From positions 1-29,807 of the forward strand of contig CAZASA010000023.1 in NCBI GenBank assembly GCA_964487685.1: a DNA stretch of 29,807 nucleotides, in the 5' to 3' direction. The stretch comes from JABDGZ01 sp964487685 (GTDB lineage Bacteria > Omnitrophota > Gorgyraeia > Zapsychrales > Fredricksoniimonadaceae). This document shows, in pieces, positions 8,327 to 16,538 of the stretch; within the stretch, counting starts at the first letter, position 1, and every line of letters begins with the position of its first letter. Position numbers and translations under genes: made by a program. The notes beneath the pieces were generated by a model that did no database searches, had not been told where the DNA came from, and saw only the letters and a program-made list of their open reading frames with translations.

Positions 8327-8335
8327 TGCTATAAT
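8327..8335 (+). promoter_or_regulatory. extended -10 promoter giving a leaderless mRNA at 8342
   Basis: TG at 8327-8328, one base, then TATAAT at 8330-8335 is a perfect extended -10 element, which does not require a -35 hexamer; none with good spacing is visible. Counting TATAAT as -12 to -7 puts +1 exactly on the A of the ATG at 8342. No Shine-Dalgarno sequence precedes that ATG. Confidence 0.65.
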
Positions 8336-8341
8336 ACCCAC

Positions 8342-8644
8342 ATGTCCGACAGATATTTCCGAATTTATAAGAAGTTTTACCTTGATGAAGTCAAGACCCA
8401 TCTGATGACGTATGGCGCTTTATCCGGTACCTGTGCTCATTGCAAGAAAATGGACCTAAAAGTAGATACGCCCAAATGCCCGGAGTGCGGTACAGAATTT
8501 AAATACATTGCCTTCCAAAATATAAGGGAACATATGCCCAAGATGTTAAAGATCAGCCATGAACATCCTCAGATCATTTTTATGGATTATGATGATTTTA
8601 AACGCATCGAAGGGGAAGAAAAAGCCAAGGGGATCTTAGGTTGA
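8342..8644 (+). CDS. small zinc-ribbon protein of unknown function
   Basis: The protein has 100 residues. Two Cys-x2-Cys pairs (CAHCKK and CPECGT, about residues 31-51) form a likely zinc ribbon, followed by an EF-rich segment and a C-terminal half containing HEHPQIIFMDYDDFKRIEGEEKAKGIL. I do not recognise the family. It is the first gene of the run that continues to 14269. Its start codon sits at the predicted transcription start, so translation is probably leaderless. Its stop overlaps the TTG start of the next gene (TTGA). Confidence 0.75.
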   Translation: MSDRYFRIYKKFYLDEVKTHLMTYGALSGTCAHCKKMDLKVDTPKCPECGTEFKYIAFQNIREHMPKMLKISHEHPQIIFMDYDDFKRIEGEEKAKGILG

Positions 8645-9783
8645 TAAATAAAGAACGTCTGATCGCCATCCTTACCCAATTACTGCAGATAAACTCTGTC
8701 AATCCTCCTGGAAATGAAGTCGCGGTGGCTGATTTCGTGTCCCGTGATCTTAAGGACATTGGTCTTGATATAAAGATCTATTCTTACGCTAAAAACCGCC
8801 CGAATGTGGTGGCGACCCTTAAAGGCAGCTGGCCCAGCGCCAAAGCAGCCCGTGAAGCGCTGTTGATCACCCCTCATTATGATACCGTACCATTTGGTGA
8901 GGGCTGGAAATTCGATCCACTCGGAGCTGAAATTAAAAATGGCCGTATTTATGGCAGAGGGGCCAGTGATGACAAAGGCAATTGCGCGGTGGGCATGGAA
9001 GCATTGCATAGTATTGTCGAAAGCGGCGTTAGGCTGAAAAGAGATATTGTTTTTGCGGCCACTGCTGATGAGGAGACTGGCAGCAGATTAGGCATCATCC
9101 CCTTATTGAAAAAAGGAGTTTTGAGGCCCAAGGCCGCCTTGATCGTCGATTCTGAGGAATTTGATGCCATTATCGCGCAAAAAGGGCTTTTTCATTGCCG
9201 GGTGCAGATCTTTGGTAAAAAAGCGCATGGCGCGTATAATTGGCTTGGGATCAATGCCATTGAAATTGCAGCGCGCGTGATCATCCGTTTAAAGAAGCAC
9301 CAGTTCAAATATAAAAAACATCCTTTGTTGGTTCCGCCGACCAAAAATATCGGCACGATCCGCGGAGGCGACAAGGTCAACATGGTGGCGGATTTTTGTG
9401 AATTTGCCCTGGATATCCGTTTTATGCCGGGCATGAAAGCTGAAAATGTATTAAAAGAGATCAAAAACATTATTGCCAAGGAGACCAAAGATTTTAAAGT
9501 GATCATTGATGATACTCAAAAGCCTTATGGCATAGATACCGAGCATCCTTTTGTGAAAACCTATGTGGATACTTGCCGGAAGATGGGGTTTGAAGCGAAA
9601 ATAAAAGGCAGTCAAGGGGCCACGGTGATCACATTTTTCCAGGATTACGGGATTCCCGCATTTTCGACAGGCTGGGGAAGCCATGGGGTCATTCACGCGA
9701 ATGATGAATACGCCCAGATCAAGACCCTGTTTAACGGGGCAAAAGTATTGGAAGAGTTTATCAAGGCCTATGATCTTCAATAG
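8641..9783 (+). CDS. M20-family metallopeptidase / deacylase (ArgE/DapE/CPG2 type)
   Basis: The protein has 380 residues. Zinc-ligand motifs are present in order: PHYDTVPFGEGW (His79, with Asp81 supporting), GRGASDDKG (Asp110, bridging), ADEETGS (Glu144 catalytic, Glu145 ligand), VDSEE (Asp170) and, near the end, GWGSHGVIHANDEY with the last His ligand. The dimerisation domain lies between (about 180-290). M20 enzymes hydrolyse amide bonds of peptides or N-acylated amino acids; the exact substrate (acetylornithine, succinyl-diaminopimelate, dipeptide) cannot be told from sequence. The start is TTG at 8641, supported by AAGGGG at 8627-8632, 8 bases upstream, and by the 4-base overlap with the previous stop. 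Its end overlaps the next gene by 14 bases. Confidence 0.9.
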   Translation: MINKERLIAILTQLLQINSVNPPGNEVAVADFVSRDLKDIGLDIKIYSYAKNRPNVVATLKGSWPSAKAAREALLITPHYDTVPFGEGWKFDPLGAEIKNGRIYGRGASDDKGNCAVGMEALHSIVESGVRLKRDIVFAATADEETGSRLGIIPLLKKGVLRPKAALIVDSEEFDAIIAQKGLFHCRVQIFGKKAHGAYNWLGINAIEIAARVIIRLKKHQFKYKKHPLLVPPTKNIGTIRGGDKVNMVADFCEFALDIRFMPGMKAENVLKEIKNIIAKETKDFKVIIDDTQKPYGIDTEHPFVKTYVDTCRKMGFEAKIKGSQGATVITFFQDYGIPAFSTGWGSHGVIHANDEYAQIKTLFNGAKVLEEFIKAYDLQ

Positions 9784-10471
9784 AATATTCTTAATGGCAT
9801 TACTGTCATTTTGCTTACTTTTACCATCAAAGCTGCGGGCTGAGACGATTTTCTATTCGATCCGGCAGATGGGGTTTGACGGTGATGCCAGCCTGACCTT
9901 GGTTGGCCCTAAGGAATATAAAGGTCAACACACCCTCCTGATCTTGTTTAAAGCGAGTGGTAAGAATTTTGCCGATGAAGAAGATATCTATGTGGACCCC
10001 ACGACCTATAAACCGATGTATGTCGAACGTAATTTTAGTTTAAGATTTTATGGCCATGGGAAAACCTTGGAAGAATATATTCCTTCCAAGGGTCAGATCA
10101 TCATTACCAAAACTGATGGTAACCGCGTCACCCAGCAGATCATCAATAAAGATGGGGCGGTGGATAATATTTATGGATTTATCTTTCGTTACCGTAAAGA
10201 AGGAACATTTAAGATAGGGGATGTCGTTAAGATGAGTTTGCCTACCCGTGACCTGAAATTCCAGTTAGTTGCCCGTGAGCCGCTTAAAATAGGTGAGAAG
10301 TCGTATGATAGTTTTTATATGCAAAGTCAGCCTACCCGATATAAGATATGGTTTGACACCTCTGAACATAAGTGGCCGCTGCGTATCACGGGTACCATCG
10401 GTTTGCTTAATTCAGTGATGACGATGACAGGATATGAGGAAAAAAGTGAAGAACCCATCGCTTCCAAATAG
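9770..10471 (+). CDS. exported DUF3108-like protein
   Basis: The frame is open from 9683, but the ATG at 9770 gives a clean signal peptide (MIFNRIFLMALLSFCLLLPS, cleavage likely after KLRA) and is the chosen start; this gives 233 residues. The mature part is a beta-rich domain: ETIFYSIRQMGFDGDASLTL, a YVDPTTYKPMYVERNF strand pair, KIGDVVKMSLPTRDL, LKIGEKSYDSFYM, and a closing FDTSEHKWPLRI. This order matches DUF3108-type periplasmic proteins: an opening duplicated strand, a post-strand 'defined by user of property' region and a final W-P-x-x-I strand. The biochemical role of that family is not known. The 14-base overlap with the peptidase gene and the 38-base overlap with trpB indicate one transcript. 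Confidence 0.78.
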   Translation: MIFNRIFLMALLSFCLLLPSKLRAETIFYSIRQMGFDGDASLTLVGPKEYKGQHTLLILFKASGKNFADEEDIYVDPTTYKPMYVERNFSLRFYGHGKTLEEYIPSKGQIIITKTDGNRVTQQIINKDGAVDNIYGFIFRYRKEGTFKIGDVVKMSLPTRDLKFQLVAREPLKIGEKSYDSFYMQSQPTRYKIWFDTSEHKWPLRITGTIGLLNSVMTMTGYEEKSEEPIASK

Positions 10472-11636
10472 TAAAGGTTATTACGGTCCATTCGGAGGCC
10501 GCTTTGCCCCTGAGACCTTGATGGCGGTTTTGGCCCAATTAGAAGACCAATACCGTGCCATCAAGAAGGACAAGGCTTTCAGAAAAGAATTTGAATACTA
10601 TCTGAAAGAATATGCCGGAAGACCCACGAATTTATATTTGGCCAAACGTCTAAGTGCGCACTTAAAGACATTGAAAGTATATTTGAAACGTGAAGACCTG
10701 CTGCATACGGGAGCGCACAAGATCAATAATACGTTGGGCCAGATCCTGGTGGCCCGTCGGATGGGCAAGACCCGTATCATTGCCGAGACCGGCGCCGGAC
10801 AGCATGGGGTGGCCACAGCAACGGCCGCGGCATTATTCGGGCTTAAATGTGTTATTTATATGGGTTCTGAAGATGTCAAACGCCAATCCTTGAATGTGGT
10901 GCGCATGAAATTGATGGGGGCGACCGTCATTCCTGTTGAAAGCGGATCAAAGACCCTTAAAGATGCCATGAATGAAGCGGTACGTGACTGGGTGACCAAT
11001 GTGGCGGATACATTTTATATCATTGGTTCCGTGGCAGGATTTCATCCGTATCCGGCCATGGTGCGTGATTTTCAGTCCGTGATAGGTCGTGAAGCACGCC
11101 GCCAATTTTTGGCTAAAGAAAAGAAATTGCCGGATTATCTTTTGGCTTGTGTTGGCGGCGGCAGTAATGCCATGGGTTTGTTCCATCCTTTTTATGCTGA
11201 CCATTTAGTCAAGATGATCGGTGTCGAAGCCGCAGGCCATGGCCTGCATACTTCTCAACACTCAGCATCGTTGACCAAGGGGGATATTGGTGTTTTGCAT
11301 GGCAGTAAAAGCAAATTATTGCAAGACAGCGACGGCCAGATCCAGGTTGCCCATTCCGTTGCCGCGGGGTTAGATTATCCCGGTGTCGGACCTGAGCATG
11401 CCTTTTTTCAGGAAAGTAAACGCGCCGAGTATGTCTCGATCACGGACAAGGAAGCGATCGAAGCGCTTAAGCTCTTGTCACGCCTGGAGGGAATTATTCC
11501 GGCGTTGGAATCATCCCATGCCATAGCCTATTTGCAAAAATTATCCAAGCGTGTCAAAAGAAATACAACTGTCATCGTCTGCCTTTCCGGCCGCGGGGAC
11601 AAAGATATGAACCAGATCACTCAATTTATCTCATGA
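10434..11636 (+). CDS. trpB: tryptophan synthase beta subunit
   Basis: This 400-residue protein is full length for TrpB1. It opens with GYYGPFGGRFAPETLM. The PLP lysine is in LLHTGAHKINNTLGQ (Lys96), followed by AETGAGQHGVATATAAALFG and the phosphate-binding GGGSNAMG loop. GVEAAGHG, LDYPGVGPEHAF and CLSGRGDKD complete the active site. It joins indole and serine to give tryptophan as an alpha2-beta2 complex with TrpA, whose gene overlaps its stop by 4 bases. The annotated ATG (10434) overlaps the previous gene by 38 bases. A GTG at 10446 has GAGG six bases before it and may be the real start, removing only four residues. The other trp genes (trpE, G, D, C, F) are not in the window. Confidence 0.98.
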   Translation: MRKKVKNPSLPNSKGYYGPFGGRFAPETLMAVLAQLEDQYRAIKKDKAFRKEFEYYLKEYAGRPTNLYLAKRLSAHLKTLKVYLKREDLLHTGAHKINNTLGQILVARRMGKTRIIAETGAGQHGVATATAAALFGLKCVIYMGSEDVKRQSLNVVRMKLMGATVIPVESGSKTLKDAMNEAVRDWVTNVADTFYIIGSVAGFHPYPAMVRDFQSVIGREARRQFLAKEKKLPDYLLACVGGGSNAMGLFHPFYADHLVKMIGVEAAGHGLHTSQHSASLTKGDIGVLHGSKSKLLQDSDGQIQVAHSVAAGLDYPGVGPEHAFFQESKRAEYVSITDKEAIEALKLLSRLEGIIPALESSHAIAYLQKLSKRVKRNTTVIVCLSGRGDKDMNQITQFIS

Positions 11637-12427
11637 ACCGCATCCAACAAACATTTAAATCGCTTAAAGCTCAAAAGAATAAAGCCTTCATTGCTTTTAT
11701 CACCGCCGGAGACCCTGACTTAAGGACGACCAAGGAGCTGGTTTTGGGCCTTGATAAGACGGGCGTTGATATCATTGAATTGGGCATTCCATTTTCCGAC
11801 CCATTGGCCGACGGTCCTATTATTCAGGCATCTTTTTATCGTGCTTTGAAAAAAGGGACGACCGTTAAAAAGATCTTAAGCATGGTCAAGGATATCCGCC
11901 TTAAGTCAAATATCCCCATCGCCCTTATGAGCTCGTATAATCCGATCTTCCATTTTGGGGAAGAGAAATTCATCAAGGCTTGCGTTGAGGCAGGAATCGA
12001 TGGGTTGATCATCCCTGATCTGCCTCCTGAAGAAGCACAATTGTTATGCCGTGCCGCCAGCCGGGCGGATATCGCCATGGTCTTTTTTGTGGCACCCACC
12101 AGTACGGACCAACGTATTAAGTCCAATGCCGCCGTCTCCAGCGGTTTTATTTATTATGTATCCGTGACCGGGACGACAGGGGTCAAGCAAGCTGTAGCAT
12201 TATCCGTAGTCAAACAGGTTAGGCATATCAAGCGTTTTACTGATAAGCCGGTCTGTGTCGGCTTTGGGATCTCGACTCCGCAGCAGGTCAAGGATATCGG
12301 CCGCGCCGCTGACGGAGTTATTGTCGGAAGTGCTATAGTCAAAGCGATCGAACAACAAAAAAGAAGCCCTGATCTAGTGCCAGCCGTCTGCCGCTATGTG
12401 TCTTCATTAGTGAAGGCTATCAGGTAG
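11633..12427 (+). CDS. trpA: tryptophan synthase alpha subunit
   Basis: The protein has 264 residues, the normal length. The catalytic pair sits in DIIELGIPFSDPLADGP as Glu49 and Asp60, at the same positions as in E. coli TrpA. Other landmarks are FITAGDPD, IPDLPPEEA, FVAPTSTDQRI, YYVSVTGTTG and GFGISTPQQV with the phosphate-binding GVIVGSAIV. It cleaves indole-3-glycerol phosphate and channels indole to TrpB. It starts inside the trpB stop codon (ATGA), and the next gene follows 13 bases after its stop. No leader peptide, T-box or attenuator is seen upstream of the pair. Confidence 0.98.
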   Translation: MNRIQQTFKSLKAQKNKAFIAFITAGDPDLRTTKELVLGLDKTGVDIIELGIPFSDPLADGPIIQASFYRALKKGTTVKKILSMVKDIRLKSNIPIALMSSYNPIFHFGEEKFIKACVEAGIDGLIIPDLPPEEAQLLCRAASRADIAMVFFVAPTSTDQRIKSNAAVSSGFIYYVSVTGTTGVKQAVALSVVKQVRHIKRFTDKPVCVGFGISTPQQVKDIGRAADGVIVGSAIVKAIEQQKRSPDLVPAVCRYVSSLVKAIR

Positions 12428-12440
12428 TGCCCTTTAAAAT

Positions 12441-13706
12441 ATGCGCCGCATAACCCAATTGCCCAATAAGATCCGTATCGTATCCCAGGAATTTAAAGAC
12501 CGTGAGAGTGCGTCCATTGGTGTTTGGGTGGCCGCCGGCGGACGTTATGAGGGCAGGGATAATAAGGGGGTCGCCCATTTTCTTGAGCATATGGCCTTCA
12601 AGGGATCCGCTAAATATTCCTGTGACGAGACCAAGCAACTCATCGAAGGGGTCGGAGGCAATCTCAATGCGTTCACCGCCGAGGAAGAGACTTGCTATTA
12701 TGCCAAGGTGCCTTGTGCCCATCTCAAATTGACCTTTGATGTTTTGGCGGATATCTGTTTTTTTGCCAAGATAACCCCCAAGGACCTGGAAAAAGAACGT
12801 ACCGTGATCTTGGAAGAGATCAAAATGTACCATGACCTTCCGCAGTATTATGTCAGCGAGCTTTTAGAAGAGCTGTTGTGGCCTGATCACCCTTTGGGGC
12901 AAAGCCTTGCTGGTACTTCTAAATCAGTTGGGGAGATGTCCATTGCGCACTTGAGGGATTTTAAGGGGTCCCATTATGTCCCGGCTAACACGGTGATTGC
13001 GGCCTGCGGTTCGATCAAGCATGAAGAACTGGTGGGCTTAGTCAGAGCCAAACTGGGTAAATTATCAGGACCATTGCCGCCGTCCTACATTGCGGCCCGT
13101 CGAAATCAAGACAAGCCCAGTGTTCATTTGTACACCAAGGCGACCGAGCAGATGCATTTGGCACTGGGATATCTGGCTTATGAGACTAATCATAAGGATT
13201 ATTATGTCATGGCCCTGTTAAGTATTATTTTAGGCGGCAATATGTCCAGCCGTTTGTTCAATGAAGTCAGGGAAAAGCGGGGGCTCGCCTATTCGGTATC
13301 AAGCGGTGTCAAAACATTGAATGATACGGGATGTTTTATGGTCCGCGCCGGGGTGGACAATGCCAAGATCGTTGATGCCCTGCGTTTGATCCTGAAAGTA
13401 TTGGGTAAGCTCACCACAGAAATAGTTGACCAAGATGAATTCAAGCGGGCCCAGGAATATTATATGGGACAATTTTTATTGGGTTTGGAAGATACCATGG
13501 ACCAGATGCTTTGGATGGGGGGAGTGATCATCAGCAACGATCAGGTTAAAAGCATGGGAGACGTGATCAAAAAGATCAAGGCCGTGACCCGTGCTGACAT
13601 CAAGCGCGTGGCCGCCCAGATCCTGGATCCCAAAAGGCTTAACGTCGCCATCATTGGACCCATGACTGATATTCAGCAAAAAGAACTGCAAGCGCTGGTT
13701 TTATAA
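12441..13706 (+). CDS. M16-family zinc peptidase (processing-peptidase/PqqL-like)
   Basis: The protein has 421 residues. The inverted zinc motif is HFLEH (His46, Glu49, His50), with the third ligand in ILEEIKMY (Glu126), the 76-residue spacing of M16 peptidases. The second half carries the EKRGLAYSV motif with the Arg/Tyr pair that binds substrate in the C-terminal inactive domain, and GGNMSSRLFNEVREKRG is the usual approach to it. It has no signal peptide, so it acts in the cytoplasm or is a partner of an exported homologue. Family members process small peptides and PQQ or ribosomal precursors; the substrate here is unknown. It lies 13 bases after trpA and 14 before the zinc-ribbon gene, and so is probably part of the same transcript. 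Confidence 0.93.
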   Translation: MRRITQLPNKIRIVSQEFKDRESASIGVWVAAGGRYEGRDNKGVAHFLEHMAFKGSAKYSCDETKQLIEGVGGNLNAFTAEEETCYYAKVPCAHLKLTFDVLADICFFAKITPKDLEKERTVILEEIKMYHDLPQYYVSELLEELLWPDHPLGQSLAGTSKSVGEMSIAHLRDFKGSHYVPANTVIAACGSIKHEELVGLVRAKLGKLSGPLPPSYIAARRNQDKPSVHLYTKATEQMHLALGYLAYETNHKDYYVMALLSIILGGNMSSRLFNEVREKRGLAYSVSSGVKTLNDTGCFMVRAGVDNAKIVDALRLILKVLGKLTTEIVDQDEFKRAQEYYMGQFLLGLEDTMDQMLWMGGVIISNDQVKSMGDVIKKIKAVTRADIKRVAAQILDPKRLNVAIIGPMTDIQQKELQALVL

Positions 13707-13720
13707 AAGGGGGATATAAA

Positions 13721-14269
13721 ATGAACTGTCCGGACTGCAAAAGCCAGTTAAAAGTCGCAAAATTAAAAGGGATCAATATCCATGAATGTTTGGTTTGTAA
13801 GGGTAAATGGTTCGAACGCAATGAATTGATCCTGGCCAAGAATAAGGCCGACGATGGATTAAGATGGCTTGAATTTGACCCCTTTGGCAAGGATGCTGAG
13901 AAATTGAGCGTCATTACCGACGGCAAGCGATGCCCTCATTGTGTGGAGAAAATGCAAACGATGACCTATTCCCAGTCAAAGATCGTCATTGATAAATGCC
14001 AATTCTGTGAAGGGGTATGGCTGTCCCATGGGGAGTTGGCCAAGATCATCTTGTATCTGCAGAAGACCATTAATTCCGAATCTGCCAAAGAGTTGACCGA
14101 GGACACTTTTAAAGAATTCATCAAGATCTTCACCGTGCATAAGGGATTGATCTCTGAGGTCAAGGATTTTCTGGCCGTGCTTCGTATCCTAAAGATACGG
14201 ATCGCCGTTGAGCACCCGAAACTGGCCCAAATATGGGACGATATCGAGAGCTACATCCCGATCAGATAA
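13721..14269 (+). CDS. double zinc-ribbon (zf-TFIIB type) protein
   Basis: The protein has 182 residues with two copies of the zf-TFIIB-type ribbon. The first is CPDC-x18-CLVCKGKWFERNEL (about residues 3-33), and the second is CPHC-x18-CQFCEGVWLSHGEL (about 71-104). Both end in the typical G-x-W-x-x-x-x-E-L. A helical C-terminal region of about 75 residues follows. Function is unknown for this family. A strong purine run (GGGGG, about 7 bases before the ATG) is the ribosome site. It ends the run of close genes from 8342; the next gene has its own promoter. Confidence 0.85.
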   Translation: MNCPDCKSQLKVAKLKGINIHECLVCKGKWFERNELILAKNKADDGLRWLEFDPFGKDAEKLSVITDGKRCPHCVEKMQTMTYSQSKIVIDKCQFCEGVWLSHGELAKIILYLQKTINSESAKELTEDTFKEFIKIFTVHKGLISEVKDFLAVLRILKIRIAVEHPKLAQIWDDIESYIPIR

Positions 14270-14284
14270 GCTGTTTGGCGGCTG

Positions 14285-14313
14285 TTGCTTAAAAAATCCA
14301 ATTGTGTTATTAT
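14285..14313 (+). promoter_or_regulatory. promoter with extended -10 for a leaderless mRNA at 14322
   Basis: TTGCTT (14285-14290), a 17-base spacer ending in TGT, and TATTAT (14308-14313) form a near-consensus extended -10 promoter. The predicted +1 is 14320, two bases before the ATG at 14322. There is no ribosome binding site ahead of that ATG. This supports starting the gene at 14322 rather than at the longer in-frame ATG at 14208. Confidence 0.6.
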
Positions 14314-14321
14314 TGAATTGT

Positions 14322-14666
14322 ATGGAACAACAAACACAAAAACCTATAGTGACTTTGACGGACCAGGCAGCCGCCAAGGTCCAGTCGATGATGCTCAAAG
14401 AGGGCAAGACAGGCTATGCCCTGCGTTTCGGCGTTGTCACCGGCGGATGTGCCGGTCTTTCGTATGAAATGAAATTCCAAAAGACCCCTTATGAGAACGA
14501 CATTGCGTTCAAGCAAAACGGGGTTGCTATCATCATTAATCAGGAAAGTGTTGAGTTCGTCAAGGGTATTGAGATCGATTACGTGGACACATTACGGGAA
14601 TCCGGTTTCAAATACAAAAACCCCATTGCCAAGACCAGCTGCGGTTGCGGCACCTCATTCAGTTGA
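14322..14666 (+). CDS. A-type iron-sulfur carrier (HesB/IscA/ErpA family)
   Basis: The protein has 114 residues from the ATG at 14322. The three cluster-binding cysteines are visible as GGCAGLSYEM (Cys43) and TSCGCGTSF (Cys107, Cys109), the C-x(63)-C-G-C pattern of A-type carriers. It accepts Fe-S clusters and passes them to target enzymes in the cytoplasm. The window also encodes ThiC and BioB, both Fe-S enzymes, which makes it a sensible neighbour. IscA and ErpA cannot be separated from sequence alone. The longer frame (from 14208) overlaps the previous gene and is rejected because a good promoter lies between 14285 and 14313. Confidence 0.93.
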   Translation: MEQQTQKPIVTLTDQAAAKVQSMMLKEGKTGYALRFGVVTGGCAGLSYEMKFQKTPYENDIAFKQNGVAIIINQESVEFVKGIEIDYVDTLRESGFKYKNPIAKTSCGCGTSFS

Positions 14667-14686
14667 CATCGGAAGTTTTTTGCCAA

Positions 14687-14713
14687 TGTCATTCCCGCGA
14701 AAGCGGGAATCCA
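14687..14713 (+). repeat. GNRA-loop palindromic repeat, copy 1
   Basis: A TGTC flank, then the stem-loop ATTCCCGC-GAAA-GCGGGAAT, then CCA. The stem is 8 base pairs and the RNA loop GAAA is a GNRA tetraloop. It begins 20 bases after the Fe-S carrier stop and ends 15 bases before the thiC start. Confidence 0.85.
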
Positions 14714-14728
14714 TTTTAAGGAAAATTC

Positions 14729-16498
14729 ATGACTCCTCAAACATTAAATGCTATTAAAGCTGAATTGCTTCCTGATGCCCATCGCCTATCCTATGAACCA
14801 TTGTCCGGTTCAAAAAAAGTATATGTCCAGGGTAAAACATCCGCGGATATCCGTGTCCCTTTTCGCGAGATCGCTCTTGCCGATACTATAGACCATAAGG
14901 GCAAGGCATTCCCCAATCAACCTGTCAGGCTTTATGACACCTCAGGCCCTTACACGGACCCGTCGGTGCAGGTGGATATCACCCAAGGCCTTCCCCAGCT
15001 GCGTTTAAAATGGATCTTAGAGCGCGGGGATGTTGAATATTTAAGCGGCCCCAGTTCAATTTATCGTAAAGACCGTGACAATGACCTGGACCTGGTGCCG
15101 ATCCGTTTTCCCGGTGTGCGCAAACCTTTACGTTCCAAGTCCGGCCAAAATGTGACCCAGATGCATTATGCCCGTCAGGGAATAATTACTCCTGAAATGG
15201 AATACATTGCCCTTCGTGAGAATTGTAAGCCTGAGTTTGTCCGCGATGAAGTGGCACGCGGACGCGCGATCATTCCTTCCAATATTAATCATCCGGAAAT
15301 TGAGCCAATGATCATCGGACGCAATTTCTTGGTCAAGATCAATTCTAATATCGGTAATTCGGCGATATCTTCCTCAATCGCCGAAGAAGTGGAGAAAATG
15401 GCCTGGTCTATCCGCTGGGGCGGGGATACGGTCATGGACCTGTCAACAGGCAAGAACATCCACGAGACCCGTGAGTGGATCCTGCGCAATTCGCCGGTGC
15501 CGATCGGTACCGTGCCGATCTATCAAGCCTTGGAAAAAGTCAACGGCAAGGCAGAGGACCTGACCTGGGAAATTTATCGCGATACGCTTATTGAACAAGC
15601 CGAACAAGGGGTGGATTATTTTACGGTCCACGCCGGAGTGTTGCTTAAATATATCCCGTTGACCGCCAAACGCCTGACCGGCATTGTTTCGCGGGGTGGT
15701 TCTATCATGGCCAAATGGTGCTTGTCGCATCATCAGGAAAGTTTTCTCTATACGCATTTTGAAGAGATCTGTGAAATCATGAAGCAATACGATGTGAGCT
15801 TTTCACTGGGTGATGGACTTCGTCCCGGCAGTATTGCTGATGCTAATGACGCGGCCCAATTTGGAGAGCTCGAAACCTTAGGGGAACTGACCAAGATCGC
15901 CTGGAAACATGATGTGCAGGTGATGATCGAGGGGCCTGGTCATGTGCCTATGCATTTGATCAAGGAGAACATGGACAAGCAATTATCCATTTGCCATGAA
16001 GCTCCTTTTTATACTTTGGGACCTTTGACGACCGACGTAGCTCCGGGTTATGACCATATCACCTCAGCCATTGGAGCGGCCATGATCGGTTGGTTTGGCA
16101 CGGCGATGCTATGCTATGTGACGCCCAAGGAACATTTAGGATTGCCAAACAAGAAGGATGTCAAAGACGGGATCATTGCCTATAAGATCGCGGCCCATGC
16201 CGCTGATTTGGCCAAAGGCCATCCCGGCGCTAAAACTTGGGACGATGCGCTATCCAAGGCCCGTTTTGAATTCCGCTGGAAAGACCAATTCCACCTCAGT
16301 CTCGATCCTGAAACTGCTGAAAGTTTCCATGACGAGACCCTGCCCGCCGAAGGTGCCAAACTCGCCCATTTTTGTTCGATGTGCGGCCCTAATTTTTGCT
16401 CCATGAAGATCACCCAGGATGTCCGGGAATATGCCGAACAGGGCATGCAGGAAAAATCCCAAGAATTCAAAGACAAGGGTGGAGAAATTTACAATTAA
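14729..16498 (+). CDS. thiC: phosphomethylpyrimidine synthase
   Basis: The 589-residue protein is somewhat shorter than E. coli ThiC. Landmarks are RVPFREI, GPYTDPSVQVDITQGLP, TQMHYARQGIITPEMEY, the IPSNINHPEIEPMIIGRNF block, MEKMAWSIRWGGDTVMDLS-like segment, SFSLGDGLRPGSIADANDAAQ, and MIEGPGHVPMH. The radical-SAM cluster motif is at the C terminus: Cys549-x2-Cys552-x4-Cys557 in CSMCGPNFC. It converts aminoimidazole ribotide to the HMP-phosphate pyrimidine of thiamine using SAM. The ATG at 14729 has AAGGA 7 bases upstream. There is no TPP riboswitch in the 62-base gap before it, which is mostly the palindromic repeat. The gene ends with that same repeat, acting as a terminator. Confidence 0.97.
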   Translation: MTPQTLNAIKAELLPDAHRLSYEPLSGSKKVYVQGKTSADIRVPFREIALADTIDHKGKAFPNQPVRLYDTSGPYTDPSVQVDITQGLPQLRLKWILERGDVEYLSGPSSIYRKDRDNDLDLVPIRFPGVRKPLRSKSGQNVTQMHYARQGIITPEMEYIALRENCKPEFVRDEVARGRAIIPSNINHPEIEPMIIGRNFLVKINSNIGNSAISSSIAEEVEKMAWSIRWGGDTVMDLSTGKNIHETREWILRNSPVPIGTVPIYQALEKVNGKAEDLTWEIYRDTLIEQAEQGVDYFTVHAGVLLKYIPLTAKRLTGIVSRGGSIMAKWCLSHHQESFLYTHFEEICEIMKQYDVSFSLGDGLRPGSIADANDAAQFGELETLGELTKIAWKHDVQVMIEGPGHVPMHLIKENMDKQLSICHEAPFYTLGPLTTDVAPGYDHITSAIGAAMIGWFGTAMLCYVTPKEHLGLPNKKDVKDGIIAYKIAAHAADLAKGHPGAKTWDDALSKARFEFRWKDQFHLSLDPETAESFHDETLPAEGAKLAHFCSMCGPNFCSMKITQDVREYAEQGMQEKSQEFKDKGGEIYN

Positions 16499-16505
16499 AA
16501 GATTT

Positions 16506-16538
16506 TGTCATTCCCGCGAAAGCGGGAATCTTGTTTTT
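16506..16538 (+). terminator. thiC terminator built from GNRA-loop palindromic repeat, copy 2
   Basis: The repeat (16506-16530; stem ATTCCCGC / GCGGGAAT, loop GAAA) starts 7 bases after the thiC stop. It is followed by TTG and the T-run TTTTT (16534-16538), so in the thiC transcript it has the form of an intrinsic terminator. The T-run overlaps the stop codon of the convergent gene at 16537. Confidence 0.7.

Noticed and set aside
9683..9769. Longer start of the DUF3108-like gene at 9683
   Set aside because: It would place about 29 polar residues before a clean signal peptide and overlap the peptidase gene by about 100 bases.
14208..14321. Longer start of the Fe-S carrier at 14208
   Set aside because: It overlaps the previous gene, adds 38 residues not found in A-type carriers, and starts upstream of a good promoter.
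14663..14691. TTGACA at 14663 as a thiC promoter
   Set aside because: No acceptable -10 hexamer lies 16-18 bases downstream.
14667..14728. TPP riboswitch ahead of thiC
   Set aside because: The gap is only 62 bases and is mostly the palindromic repeat; no conserved TPP-riboswitch core (CUGAGA, ACCUGA) is present.
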